Below, piece by piece: positions 1 to 8,025 of a stretch of 64,000 nucleotides of DNA. Under the pieces are notes generated by a model, which had not been told where the DNA came from, did not search any database, and saw only the letters and a program-made list of their open reading frames with translations. The stretch comes from Lysobacteraceae bacterium NML03-0222 (GTDB taxonomy: Bacteria; Pseudomonadota; Gammaproteobacteria; Xanthomonadales; Xanthomonadaceae), in assembly GCA_002798195.1 (NCBI GenBank), contig NWQM01000005.1, forward strand, positions 41,577-105,576. Reading direction: 5' to 3'. The stretch's first letter is position 1. Every line of letters begins with the position of its first letter. Both the position numbers and the translations under genes were made by a program.

Positions 1-1
1 G

Positions 2-91
2 CATGTCCAGGTCATTTGGCAGCGCATCGAGCCCGGCGAGCCGCCCGCCGATGCGAACAAAGTGGTTCCCTTCCGCCGTCCCGGCCACTGA
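2..91 (+). CDS. 3' end of an unidentified gene (partial)
   Basis: An open frame runs in from the left edge and stops at TGA (89-91). It gives 29 residues ending PFRRPGH, with a polar, Pro- and Arg-rich tail. Codon use has the same high-GC third positions as the neighbouring genes. It converges on the membrane-protein gene starting 13 bases later on the other strand. Too little is present to name a family. Confidence 0.4.
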   Translation, partial: HVQVIWQRIEPGEPPADANKVVPFRRPGH

Positions 92-103
92 ACGGCCTGC
101 GCC

Positions 104-802
104 TCAAGCCGACTTGATTCTCCGCCCGTAACGGCGTTCCAGCCACACCGCCGCGGCAAGTGCCACCGCGACCGGTGCAAGCCAAGGGAAAAGCTGCACC
201 CAAGCAGCCGGCAAATCCGCCATTTGCTGCACCCATGACAACAACTTCCTGAGGCCAAGGCCGAGAAAAGCAATATGCGTTGCGATACCGACCCCCAGCA
301 TGGATTGGTAGTGCAAACGCAGATGCCAGCCCGGTGCCTGCACGCGGCGGCGGGCAAATCGCCATATGCGAACGCCCAACAGCAGGCCAATGGCGGAATA
401 GCCGATGAAAAGTGCCTGCCCCCAGCCTATCCCGACGCACAGCACCAGCACGGCCATCACCACGGTCAGCCAAAGATTGAGTGACCAGCCGATGCGGCGC
501 GTCATGCCTTGCCAGTCATGCTTGTCGGTTACGGCACGCCAGGCCAGCCACAGCGGGAGAGCCGTCAGGGGCAACAAATAAGCCAGAAACAATGCTGCCA
601 GCCATTGCTGCTGCAACAGCCGCTCAATCACCAACGGCAGGCCACTGGCAATCACCACGCACATCGCTTGCATGAACAGCCTGCCAACACGGCGATGCCC
701 CGGTGAGCCCTTGCGCAGCCATGCTGCAGTCCAGAAAGACAGCAGCGCCACACTGCCAGCCGCGATATGCAGCAGCAGGAAAATCTTGAATACCCACATC
801 AT
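104..802 (-). CDS. DUF2306-like multipass membrane protein
   Basis: Predicted integral inner-membrane protein of 232 residues with about seven hydrophobic segments, at roughly residues 4-26, 43-57, 67-88, 104-126, 130-146, 165-187 and 201-219. Conserved-looking histidines sit in LHIAAG near residue 12, in GHRRVG near 35 and in a HYQSML...THIAF stretch near 163-177. That layout resembles the DUF2306 family, whose function is not established. The first two codons are both ATG, so the start could be one codon later. It is divergent from the sensor kinase gene, with 144 bp between them, so it could be a target of that two-component system; this is inference from position only. Confidence 0.6.
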   Translation of the reverse strand: MMWVFKIFLLLHIAAGSVALLSFWTAAWLRKGSPGHRRVGRLFMQAMCVVIASGLPLVIERLLQQQWLAALFLAYLLPLTALPLWLAWRAVTDKHDWQGMTRRIGWSLNLWLTVVMAVLVLCVGIGWGQALFIGYSAIGLLLGVRIWRFARRRVQAPGWHLRLHYQSMLGVGIATHIAFLGLGLRKLLSWVQQMADLPAAWVQLFPWLAPVAVALAAAVWLERRYGRRIKSA

Positions 803-946
803 TCAACTTCCTCGGAAAACCGGCAGACAGTCTCACCATCGACAGGCAGCCAAGGCAGTCCCAAACGTCACTCATCGACCCTGCCGGAAGTCACTTTTTG
901 CGGAATTCAGCTTGCGGGGATTGCAACAGCAAATCACCATAACGGC
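803..946. promoter_or_regulatory. Divergent intergenic region between DUF2306-like gene and sensor kinase
   Basis: A 144 bp gap between two divergently transcribed genes, so it must hold both promoters. The kinase frame stays open upstream to 767, but those residues (Ser/His/Gln rich) look non-coding. I see no convincing -35/-10 pair or operator palindrome. Confidence 0.35.
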
Positions 947-2032
947 ATGAAATCACGCACAAAACTCCGGGTAAGTCCACTTGATGGCGTTGCCTTTGCC
1001 ACCTTGCTCGTCATCGGCCTGAGCTTGCCGCAACTGCCTGTGGATGCGCGCTACCGCATTTATGCCGGGCTACTGGCTTTTGCTGCTCTGCTGTTGCTGG
1101 AAGACCATCTGTCACGCCGCTGGCAGGGACTGGTGTTGGCAGGGATGGGCGTGCTGTCGCTATGGCTGCTGCTTGCCTACACGATTGGCATGCTCGCCAT
1201 CCTCAGCATCATCTGGGCGGCGGTGCTGGCTGCGGCCTGGCCGCTGCACCGGGTTTTGCTGGCAGTCGGGCTGTTTGACCTGCTGGCATTGTTCGGCCCC
1301 GGGGGGCTGGCTTACAACGGGTATCTGCCCGACCTGCTGTCACTGGCCTGCTTTCAGGGCTTCGCTGCACTGACCCTCAGCTATGCCCGCCGTGCCGAGG
1401 AAACCCGCGACCATCTGGCACGGGTGAATGCCGACCTGCTGGCCACCCGCAGTCTGCTGGCCGAAACCGCCCGCAATACCGAGCGCCTGCGCCTTGCCCG
1501 CGAACTGCACGATGTGGTCGGCCACAAGCTCACCGCCCTGCGACTCAATCTGCGCGCCCTGGCTGCCGGGCAGCCGTCCGAATCGCTGCATCTGGCCGAA
1601 CAACTGGCCGCCGAGCTGCTAGCCGACATCCGTCATGTGGTGCAGGAAATCCGCGCCGATGACGGACTTGATCTGCACACGGCCCTGCACGCACTGGCCG
1701 CCCCATTCCCGCGACCACAACTGCGGATAAGCATCGCCGCCGATGTCAAACTGAACGACCCACTGCTCGCCGAAACCCTGCTGCGGGTTGTGCAAGAGGC
1801 ACTGACCAACAGTGCCCGACACAGCAACGCCCGCAACCTGCATGTCAGGCTTGGCCATGAAGAAGGCCAACTGCACCTGCATATCGAAGATGATGGGCAA
1901 CTCCAGGCGCCGTTGCGCGAAGGCAATGGCCTTGCCGGAATGCGCGAGCGCATCCATGAGCGCCACGGCAGGCTGGTGTTCTCATGCAGTGAAAAGGGGG
2001 CACTGCGCATTGACGCGGTGCTGCCGGCATGA
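947..2032 (+). CDS. Membrane sensor histidine kinase, DesK/NarL-class (HisKA_3)
   Basis: Sensor kinase of 361 residues from the ATG at 947. The frame is open further upstream, but membrane-protein sequence begins only after this ATG. Residues about 15-145 are hydrophobic and form some five or six transmembrane segments with almost no periplasmic domain, as in DesK-type thermosensors or membrane-stress sensors. A coiled linker (150-182) leads to the HisKA_3 motif ARELHDVVGHKLTAL with phospho-acceptor His188. A HATPase_c domain follows (about 275-360) with N-box QEALTNSARHS and a G-box around GNGLAGMRERI. Its stop overlaps the start of the response-regulator gene (ATGA), so the two are translationally coupled and almost certainly cognate. 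The signal sensed cannot be read from sequence. Confidence 0.9.
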   Translation: MKSRTKLRVSPLDGVAFATLLVIGLSLPQLPVDARYRIYAGLLAFAALLLLEDHLSRRWQGLVLAGMGVLSLWLLLAYTIGMLAILSIIWAAVLAAAWPLHRVLLAVGLFDLLALFGPGGLAYNGYLPDLLSLACFQGFAALTLSYARRAEETRDHLARVNADLLATRSLLAETARNTERLRLARELHDVVGHKLTALRLNLRALAAGQPSESLHLAEQLAAELLADIRHVVQEIRADDGLDLHTALHALAAPFPRPQLRISIAADVKLNDPLLAETLLRVVQEALTNSARHSNARNLHVRLGHEEGQLHLHIEDDGQLQAPLREGNGLAGMRERIHERHGRLVFSCSEKGALRIDAVLPA

Positions 2033-2664
2033 AAACCGCACTGCGCCTTGCCCTGGCCGATGACCAAGCATTGATCCGCAGTGGCCTGCGGGTATTGCTG
2101 GAGCAACAGGGCTTTGTCATCGCCTGCGAAGCCGACAGCGGCAGCACCCTGCTGGCGCAATTGGCCAGCTGCCCGGTTGACCTGATTCTCAGCGACATCC
2201 GCATGCCAGAGATGGATGGCATCAGCGCCTTGCGCCAATTGCGCAAATCCGGCAATACCACCCCCTGCGTACTGCTCACCACCTTCGATGACAGCGAGCT
2301 GTTGCTGGCCGCCTGCGAAGCGGGAGCACAAGGTTTCCTGCTCAAGGATGCGGCCCCCGAGGATTTGTGCGAAGCAATTTGCCGGGCGCTGGCGGGTGAA
2401 TCCCTATTGCAACCGCTCAGCCCCGGGCCTGTACGCGCACGCTATCGTTATCACGATCAGAATGCGCCCAAGGCTCTGTTTTCCGCGCGCGAAATCGCCA
2501 TCCTTCGGCTCATGGCCGGTGGCTACAGCAACAAGGAAATCGCCCGCAGCCTGTTTCTGGCCGAAGGCACGGTGAAAAACTACGTCTCCACCATACTCGA
2601 CAAGCTCGGCAGCCGCGACCGTACCCGTGCGGTACTGAAGGCCATCACCCTGCAAATCATCTGA
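2029..2664 (+). CDS. LuxR/NarL-family response regulator
   Basis: A 211-residue DNA-binding response regulator. The receiver domain (1-120) has acidic residues Asp11/Asp12, phospho-acceptor Asp56 in LILSDIRMPEMDG, a Thr in VLLTT and Lys106 in FLLKDA. The C-terminal LuxR-type HTH (about 150-205) contains FSAREIAILRLMAGGYSNKE and the recognition region EGTVKNYVSTIL, typical of the NarL/FixJ group. It overlaps the upstream kinase gene by 4 nt, so the pair forms a DesK/DesR-like system. Its regulon is unknown; the divergent DUF2306-like gene is a positional candidate. Confidence 0.92.
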   Translation: MKTALRLALADDQALIRSGLRVLLEQQGFVIACEADSGSTLLAQLASCPVDLILSDIRMPEMDGISALRQLRKSGNTTPCVLLTTFDDSELLLAACEAGAQGFLLKDAAPEDLCEAICRALAGESLLQPLSPGPVRARYRYHDQNAPKALFSAREIAILRLMAGGYSNKEIARSLFLAEGTVKNYVSTILDKLGSRDRTRAVLKAITLQII

Positions 2665-2726
2665 ACGCGGGCAGGCGCGGCGACGTATGATTCCGGCTTC
2701 TTTCCCCATCAATCAAGGTGCCGCGC

Positions 2727-3755
2727 ATGTCGCAGTGGTATTTCATCCAGCCCGGCCAAATCGAGCGTCACGGGCCGTTCGATACCGACCAAGCGTTCAG
2801 CCATGTCCAGCAGCACCCGGATGCACTGTGCTGGCGGCTGGGATTGTCCGGCTGGCAACCGGCGCGGGCGATGCCGGAGTTTGCCGAAGCGTATGCAACC
2901 GGCCTGCCCGAGGATATGCCGCCGGTTCCACCGCCGAACCAGGCCGCACGCATGGCCAGTGACGACATCGACTACCGCATCGTCGGCAACGACATGCCGT
3001 TCGTGGAAGTGGAGCTTGACCCCGGCGAAAGCGCGGTGGCCGAGGCCGGGGCGCTGATGTACAAGGATGCTGCCGTGCAAATGGATACCGTATTTGGTGA
3101 TGGCTCCAAATCCGGCGGTGGCGGGATGATGGACAAGCTGTTTGCCGCCGGTCGTCGCGTGGTTACCGGCGAGAGCCTGTTCACCACCGTGTTCACCCAT
3201 GCCGGGCAGGGCAAGGCCAAGGTGGCATTTGCCGCGCCGTATCCGGGCACGGTGTTGCCGCTGCGGCTGGCCGAACATGGCGGGCGCATCATCTGCCAGA
3301 AGGACAGCTTTCTGGCCGGTGCGCGCGGCGTGAAACTCGGCATTTTCTTCCAGAAACGCATTCTCACCGGGCTATTCGGCGGCGAGGGCTTCATCATGCA
3401 GCAGCTCGATGGTGATGGCTGGGTGTTCGTGCATGCCGGCGGCACGCTGGTGGAGCGCGACCTGGCTGCTGGCGAGCGGCTGGATGTGGATACTGGCTGC
3501 GTGGTGGCCTTCCATCCCACGGTACAGATGGATATCCGCACCGTGGGCGGCATCAAGAGCATGTTGTTCGGTGGCGAAGGCATGTTTCTTGCCACCCTGA
3601 CGGGTCCTGGCAAGGTCTGGCTGCAATCGCTGCCGTTCTCGCGCATGGCCGGGCGGATGCTGGCCGCCGCCCCGCAGGCCGGTGGCAAAAGCATGGGCGA
3701 AGGCTCGGTACTTGGTGGCCTTGGCCGTCTGCTCGATGGCGATAACGGCTTTTGA
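2727..3755 (+). CDS. GYF_2 domain + AIM24/TIGR00266 fusion protein
   Basis: A 342-residue protein from the ATG at 2727; an in-frame GTG at 2718 is a weaker start. Residues 1-50 read as a GYF_2 domain, a small aromatic peptide-binding fold: SQWYFIQPGQIERHGPF, then CWRLGLSGWQPA. Residues about 80-320 match the AIM24 (TIGR00266) beta-sandwich family: DYRIVGNDMPFVEVELDPGE, AGALMYKD, a Gly-rich GGGGMMDKLF loop and a repeat of the fold ending LFGGEGMFLATLTGPGKVW. In yeast AIM24 is a mitochondrial inner-membrane organisation factor; the bacterial role is unknown. No signal peptide is seen, so it is likely cytosolic or membrane-peripheral. A TATGAT hexamer 40 bp upstream may be its -10. Confidence 0.82.
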   Translation: MSQWYFIQPGQIERHGPFDTDQAFSHVQQHPDALCWRLGLSGWQPARAMPEFAEAYATGLPEDMPPVPPPNQAARMASDDIDYRIVGNDMPFVEVELDPGESAVAEAGALMYKDAAVQMDTVFGDGSKSGGGGMMDKLFAAGRRVVTGESLFTTVFTHAGQGKAKVAFAAPYPGTVLPLRLAEHGGRIICQKDSFLAGARGVKLGIFFQKRILTGLFGGEGFIMQQLDGDGWVFVHAGGTLVERDLAAGERLDVDTGCVVAFHPTVQMDIRTVGGIKSMLFGGEGMFLATLTGPGKVWLQSLPFSRMAGRMLAAAPQAGGKSMGEGSVLGGLGRLLDGDNGF

Positions 3756-3774
3756 TAGTCGACACAATGACCCT

Positions 3775-4767
3775 ATGAACATCTTCAAGCTGCGTATCCA
3801 TCTGCCCCTGATCCTGGGCGCTTTGGTTGCCGGTTGCGGCGGAGAAGCCGTCAAGCCCGCAGCACCGCCCCCTGTCGTGCCAAGCCCGCCGCCGAAAATC
3901 ACCGTCGGGCTGGCGCTGGGCGGTGGTGCCGCCAAGGGTTTTGCCCATATTGGCGTCATCAAGATGCTCGAAGCCAATGGCATCGAGATTGATGTGGTGG
4001 CCGGCACCAGTGCTGGCAGCGTGGTCGGCGCGCTGTATGCCAGCGGTATGAGTCCCTACCAGATGCAGCAGCAGGCGTTTGCGCTGGATGAGGCCAATAT
4101 CCGCGATGTCAGCCTGTTTTCCGGCGGCCTTCTCAAAGGCCAGAAATTGCAGGACTACGTCAATCAGCTGCTTGGCCAGAAGCCGATGGAGCGTTTTGCA
4201 AAGCCGTTTGCCGCTGTCGCCACCCGGCTCGATAGCGGTGAGCGCACCGTGTTCGTGCGTGGCAATGCTGGTCAGGCCGTGCGCGCTTCCAGTGCGATTC
4301 CCGGCGTATTCGAGCCCGCTCCGATTGGCCGGCACCGCTATGTCGATGGCGGCATCACCAGCCCGGTGCCAGTGGATGCTGCCCGGCAATTGGGTGCCGA
4401 CATGGTGATTGCCGTGGATATCTCCAACAAAGCCGCAGGCAATCGTCCCGGCCATATGCTGGGTATCGTCAACCAGTCCATCGTCATCATGGGGCAGCGG
4501 CTGGGCGAGGAAGAAATGAAACGTGCCGATGTCATTATCCGCCCGCGCGTAGGCAAAATTGGCCCTGCCGATTTCGAACAAAGAAACGTCGCCATTCTGG
4601 AGGGTGAGCAGGCTGCACAGGCACTGATTCCACAAATCAAGGCGCGCATCCGTGAGCTCCAGGCTGCTCGCACTGCAGCGGCGCGTCCCAAACCCGCGCC
4701 TGCTCCGACATGTGAAAGCAGCCGCTTTGAACGATTGCTGGGACGGGATGGCTGCAGGCATGATTGA
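3775..4767 (+). CDS. Patatin-like phospholipase lipoprotein (RssA/YchK type)
   Basis: A 330-residue predicted lipoprotein hydrolase. The ATG at 3775 is chosen because it starts a signal peptide with lipobox LVAGC (Cys21); upstream in-frame codons overlap the previous gene. After a Pro-rich linker (25-40) comes the patatin domain: oxyanion loop GLALGGGAAKG (45-55), nucleophile elbow GTSAGS (Ser79) and the catalytic Asp in VDGG near residue 191, which together form the patatin Ser-Asp dyad. A C-terminal extension (about 290-330) is Ala/Arg rich. The family hydrolyses acyl esters of phospholipids. Retention at the inner or outer membrane is inferred from the lipobox; the substrate is unknown. 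Confidence 0.88.
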   Translation: MNIFKLRIHLPLILGALVAGCGGEAVKPAAPPPVVPSPPPKITVGLALGGGAAKGFAHIGVIKMLEANGIEIDVVAGTSAGSVVGALYASGMSPYQMQQQAFALDEANIRDVSLFSGGLLKGQKLQDYVNQLLGQKPMERFAKPFAAVATRLDSGERTVFVRGNAGQAVRASSAIPGVFEPAPIGRHRYVDGGITSPVPVDAARQLGADMVIAVDISNKAAGNRPGHMLGIVNQSIVIMGQRLGEEEMKRADVIIRPRVGKIGPADFEQRNVAILEGEQAAQALIPQIKARIRELQAARTAAARPKPAPAPTCESSRFERLLGRDGCRHD

Positions 4768-4956
4768 GGCCGTTTTTGCATGGGTTCGCACCCAACCAAG
4801 GCTTAATTTCAGCTGGTTTTCAGGCTCGTATTCAGCTTTCGGCCACCTTGTTTAACCCCTTGTTTACGGCAAACGGCAAAACCTTTCCATTCGCCAGCGT
4901 CTGCAACATCATCCCCTGCACCAGCCCCATACCGGGGTTCATGGAGAGCAGTAAAG

Positions 4957-5580
4957 ATGTTCAAGAACAACAAAACCCTCCCCCTGTTGAGCACTGCCCT
5001 GGTGGCCGCCTTGGCCTGCGGCAGCGCATTTGCACAATCGGCCAGCAACGGTCAGGCCTTTGTCCGTGGCGAAATCGGCCGCACCCATTTGGACAACCGC
5101 GATAACACCGGCCGCCTGAAAGACAATTCCTTTGTGGTTCGCGGTGGCTATATGTTCAACCCGAACGTCGGCGTGGAAGGCTTCTATGGCCGCTACTACG
5201 GCAAGAGCCACAAGTTTGCCAGCTTTGACTACAACAATGACGTGGATGGCTACGGCATTGGCGCGGTGGGCAAGGTGCGTTTGGGCGACCAATCTGCCGA
5301 TACCGGCTTCTTTGGCATGGGCCGCCTGGGCTATATGCGTTCGAGCTACAAGGCTTCCAGCCACGGCACCATTGACGGCGTGGACATCCGCCGCTCGCGC
5401 AGCACCCACAGCCACCAGCCGTACTTCGGTATCGGTGCTGGCTATGACTTCAGCCCCAACATGGGCGTGAGCCTCAACTACGACTACTTCCGTGGCAACG
5501 ACACCCGTCTGCCGACCACCGGCGAAAAGCTGCGCTACAGCAATCGCACCCTGGCCGCAGGCTTTGAATACCGCTTCTAA
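4957..5580 (+). CDS. Outer-membrane beta-barrel protein (OmpA/OmpX-like porin domain)
   Basis: A 207-residue small barrel protein. The signal peptide is 1-26 with cleavage after AFA, before Gln27. The mature part alternates aromatic and Gly-rich amphipathic strands (FVVRGGYMFNPNVGVEGFYG; GIGAGYDFSPNMGVSLNYDY) and ends in the classic C-terminal Phe signature (ALAAGFEYRF-type strand), as needed for Bam-dependent insertion. Its length fits an eight-stranded barrel without a peptidoglycan-binding OmpA C-domain. It appears monocistronic, with a strong hairpin terminator 21 bp after the stop. Function is not determinable beyond surface or barrel structure. Confidence 0.88.
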   Translation: MFKNNKTLPLLSTALVAALACGSAFAQSASNGQAFVRGEIGRTHLDNRDNTGRLKDNSFVVRGGYMFNPNVGVEGFYGRYYGKSHKFASFDYNNDVDGYGIGAVGKVRLGDQSADTGFFGMGRLGYMRSSYKASSHGTIDGVDIRRSRSTHSHQPYFGIGAGYDFSPNMGVSLNYDYFRGNDTRLPTTGEKLRYSNRTLAAGFEYRF

Positions 5581-5600
5581 TCCCTGCTGTTGTCAGTCCA

Positions 5601-5628
5601 AAAACGGCCATCCACGGATGGCCGTTTT
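5601..5628 (+). terminator. Rho-independent terminator after the barrel-protein gene
   Basis: A perfect 13-bp inverted repeat (AAAACGGCCATCC and GGATGGCCGTTTT, two bases between) whose distal arm ends in TTTT, 21 bp after the stop codon. Confidence 0.85.
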
Positions 5629-5659
5629 CATGTCCCGCTCCCACACCTTGGTCACTCCG

Positions 5660-5995
5660 ATGAAAATGCTCCCCACACTGCTGCTGTCCGGCCTGTTCCT
5701 TGCACCACTGACTGCCGGTGCAGTCGATGCCCAAACCGAACACCGTCTGGCTCGGCTGGAAACCGAAATCCGCCATCTACAGGCACGTATTCAATTACTG
5801 GAGGATGAGCGTCGTTATTACGGCCGTGCCAATAGCGATACGCTGCATGTGTGTCGAATCAGCGCTTTCACGCGCAATTACGAAGGCGAATCCGTTCATC
5901 CGGGTATTGCCCGGCGACAGGCACAAAAAGCTTGCGAGCGCGAAAACGACGCGATGTTCTGCCGCACCGAGAATATTCGCTGTAGCCGCTACTGA
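5660..5995 (+). CDS. Small secreted protein with coiled-coil N-terminus, unknown function
   Basis: A 111-residue exported protein. The ATG at 5660 is chosen because it directly starts a Sec signal peptide (MKMLPTLLLSGLFLAP, cleavage near AGA/VDA at about 24); the longer frame upstream overlaps the terminator hairpin. Residues 25-48 have heptad-like spacing (EHRLARLETEIRHLQ...LLEDE), suggesting a short coiled coil for oligomerisation. The C-terminal half carries four cysteines (CRIS, KACERE, FCRTE, RCSRY), likely two periplasmic disulphides. I do not recognise the family. Confidence 0.7.
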   Translation: MKMLPTLLLSGLFLAPLTAGAVDAQTEHRLARLETEIRHLQARIQLLEDERRYYGRANSDTLHVCRISAFTRNYEGESVHPGIARRQAQKACERENDAMFCRTENIRCSRY

Positions 5996-6031
5996 AGGCA
6001 TATCAAGCCGCGCTGGCAGTATCGGCGCGGC

Positions 6032-7906
6032 TCAATCCTTGCCTGCCGCACCATCGGCAGCGGCTGCGGGGTGGCTTTCCCCATGCAACAACTGCTGCAT
6101 CAACGCCACGGTTTCGGCTTCAATCTGTCGCATTTTTTCCGCCATTTTTTCGTTGGCGTATTTAGGCATTTCCGGCTCGTGCATATCGGCCAGCGCCTGC
6201 ATGCGGTATTCGCTGCGCTGGGTATACAGCTCGGCCAGTGCCTGTGCCTTGTCCGTGGCGATGCCGAGCGCCTCCAGCGCCAGCCGCGCGCTGCGCATCG
6301 ACGCATCGAAGGTTTCCCGAATCACATGATCAGCTCCGGCGCGTTGCAGTTCATGACCATGATGCAAATCGTAGGCACGGGCGATAATCGGCAGCTTGGG
6401 ATAGTGGCGACGCACAAAACGGATGATTTCCACCGCGCGGCTGCGATCATCAATCGCCACGATTAACAGCTTGGCCTCATGCAGCCCGGCCGAGGCCAAG
6501 AGTTCGGGACGGTTGGCATCGCCGTAATAGGTTTTCAGACCAAAACGGGTCAGGCCATCGACGGTTTCGGCATGGTAGTCAATCACCGTCGAGTGAAAGC
6601 CACAGGCCGCCAGCATGCTGTTGATTTGTACGCCAAAGCGGCCATGACCAAGCAGGATGATCGGCTTGTCTTCGCCAATCTCATCATGTGGTCGCTCTGC
6701 TGTCTGCGGTCGCCGGGCACTGCGCGCGGCCAACCAGTCATACAGCAGAAACAGCAGCGGCGTGGCCACCATCGACAGCGCAATCACCAGCAGCAGACGG
6801 TCAGCAATCAGCCGCGGCAGCAAATGGCTTTGCTTGCTGATCGACAGCAGCACGAAGCCGAATTCACCCGCCTGCGCCAGACTGAACACGAACAATTTGT
6901 TGGCCGGACGCGAGAGCCGGAATATCCGCCCCAGCCCGTACAGCACCAACATCTTCAGCAGCAGAAGACCCAGGGTCAGGCCGAGAATCAGCCCGAGCTC
7001 CGCGCCCAGCAGTTTGAAATTGATACCGGCACCGACGGTGATGAAGAACAGGCCGAGAAACAGCCCTTTGAACGGCTCCAGATGGCTTTCCAGCTCATGC
7101 CGATAGGCGCTCTCGGCCAGCGCCACCCCGGCGATGAAGCTGCCAAGCGCGGGTGAGAGGCCGATGACCGCCATGAGTTCGGCGATCCCAACCACCAGCA
7201 TCAGGGTGAAGATGGTGAACATCTCACGCAACCCGGTGCGGCCGATATGCCGGAATGCAGGCGGCACGATGCGGCGCACACCAAACACAATCAAGCACAG
7301 CACCAGCGCAGTGACCAGTGCTTGCAACCAGACCGGCTCACCTGCCAGCAGATTGATGGAATGATCCACGCCCTCGGCCTTGGCCGCAGCGCCGGCAGCC
7401 CCGAGCAACGGCAACAGCGCCAGCATCGGAATCGCCGCCACATCCTGAAACAGCAGCACCATGAAGCTGGATTGCCCGCCCTGGCTGGACAGCAGCCCCT
7501 TCTCGCCCAGCGTTTGCAACACAATCGCCGTGGAGGACAGCGCCAAAATGCAGCCCGCTGCCACTCCAACCTGCCAACTCTGCCCCAGCAGCATCGCCAT
7601 CAGGGCAATCAATGCCACCGTCAGTCCGACCTGCAAGCCGCCAAGGCCAAGCAATTTGTGCCGCAAGGCCCACAATTTGTGCGGTGCCAGCTCCAGCCCG
7701 ACCAGAAACAGCATCATCACCACACCAAACTCGGCCACCTGCTGGATGCTTTCCACCTCCTTGCCAACCAGTCCCAACACTGGGCCGATGGTAATCCCGG
7801 CCATCAGATAGCCCAGCACCGAACCCAGTCCGAAGCGCTTGGAAACCAACACCGCAGCCACGGCGGCAAACAGATAGATGAAGGCGTAAAACAGAATTTG
7901 GGTCAT
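6032..7906 (-). CDS. CPA2-family cation:proton antiporter (KefB/KefC/YbaL type)
   Basis: A 624-residue inner-membrane antiporter. The ATG at 7906 (MTQILFYAFIYLFAAV) is chosen because the upstream in-frame extension is Cys/Arg rich and not membrane-like. About 12 transmembrane segments fill residues 1-380, including FGVVMMLFLVGLELAP near 60 and a GFVLLSISK-type segment near 360. A TrkA-N (RCK) nucleotide-binding domain follows (about 405-525) with ILLGHGRFGVQI, the Rossmann GxGxxG-like loop, and YYGDANRPELL. The C-terminal tail is Met/Glu/Ala rich. The family moves K+ or Na+ against H+, gated by nucleotide or glutathione adducts. No KefF/KefG ancillary gene adjoins it, so glutathione gating cannot be assumed. 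Confidence 0.9.
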   Translation of the reverse strand: MTQILFYAFIYLFAAVAAVLVSKRFGLGSVLGYLMAGITIGPVLGLVGKEVESIQQVAEFGVVMMLFLVGLELAPHKLWALRHKLLGLGGLQVGLTVALIALMAMLLGQSWQVGVAAGCILALSSTAIVLQTLGEKGLLSSQGGQSSFMVLLFQDVAAIPMLALLPLLGAAGAAAKAEGVDHSINLLAGEPVWLQALVTALVLCLIVFGVRRIVPPAFRHIGRTGLREMFTIFTLMLVVGIAELMAVIGLSPALGSFIAGVALAESAYRHELESHLEPFKGLFLGLFFITVGAGINFKLLGAELGLILGLTLGLLLLKMLVLYGLGRIFRLSRPANKLFVFSLAQAGEFGFVLLSISKQSHLLPRLIADRLLLVIALSMVATPLLFLLYDWLAARSARRPQTAERPHDEIGEDKPIILLGHGRFGVQINSMLAACGFHSTVIDYHAETVDGLTRFGLKTYYGDANRPELLASAGLHEAKLLIVAIDDRSRAVEIIRFVRRHYPKLPIIARAYDLHHGHELQRAGADHVIRETFDASMRSARLALEALGIATDKAQALAELYTQRSEYRMQALADMHEPEMPKYANEKMAEKMRQIEAETVALMQQLLHGESHPAAAADGAAGKD

Positions 7907-8013
7907 GAAACACTCTCGGCAACAGCCGCGACAGGATAGCCAAGGCAGTGGCATGAGGAATAAGTCTGTGCAGGATTGGTGCCATGCTTTTGCCGCATCC
8001 CCTGCTCTGGCAC

Positions 8014-8019
8014 TAGAAT
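8014..8019 (+). promoter_or_regulatory. Candidate -10 element (TAGAAT) of phhA, leaderless arrangement
   Basis: TAGAAT lies six bases before the phhA ATG at 8026, so initiation about 7 nt after it would put the transcript start on or next to the start codon. No Shine-Dalgarno sequence is visible. The -35 is not obvious. Confidence 0.4.
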
Positions 8020-8025
8020 CAGCTC

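Noticed and set aside
3553..4791. 412-codon open frame antisense to the AIM24 and patatin genes
   Set aside because: Spans two real genes and their gap, without any recognisable domain.
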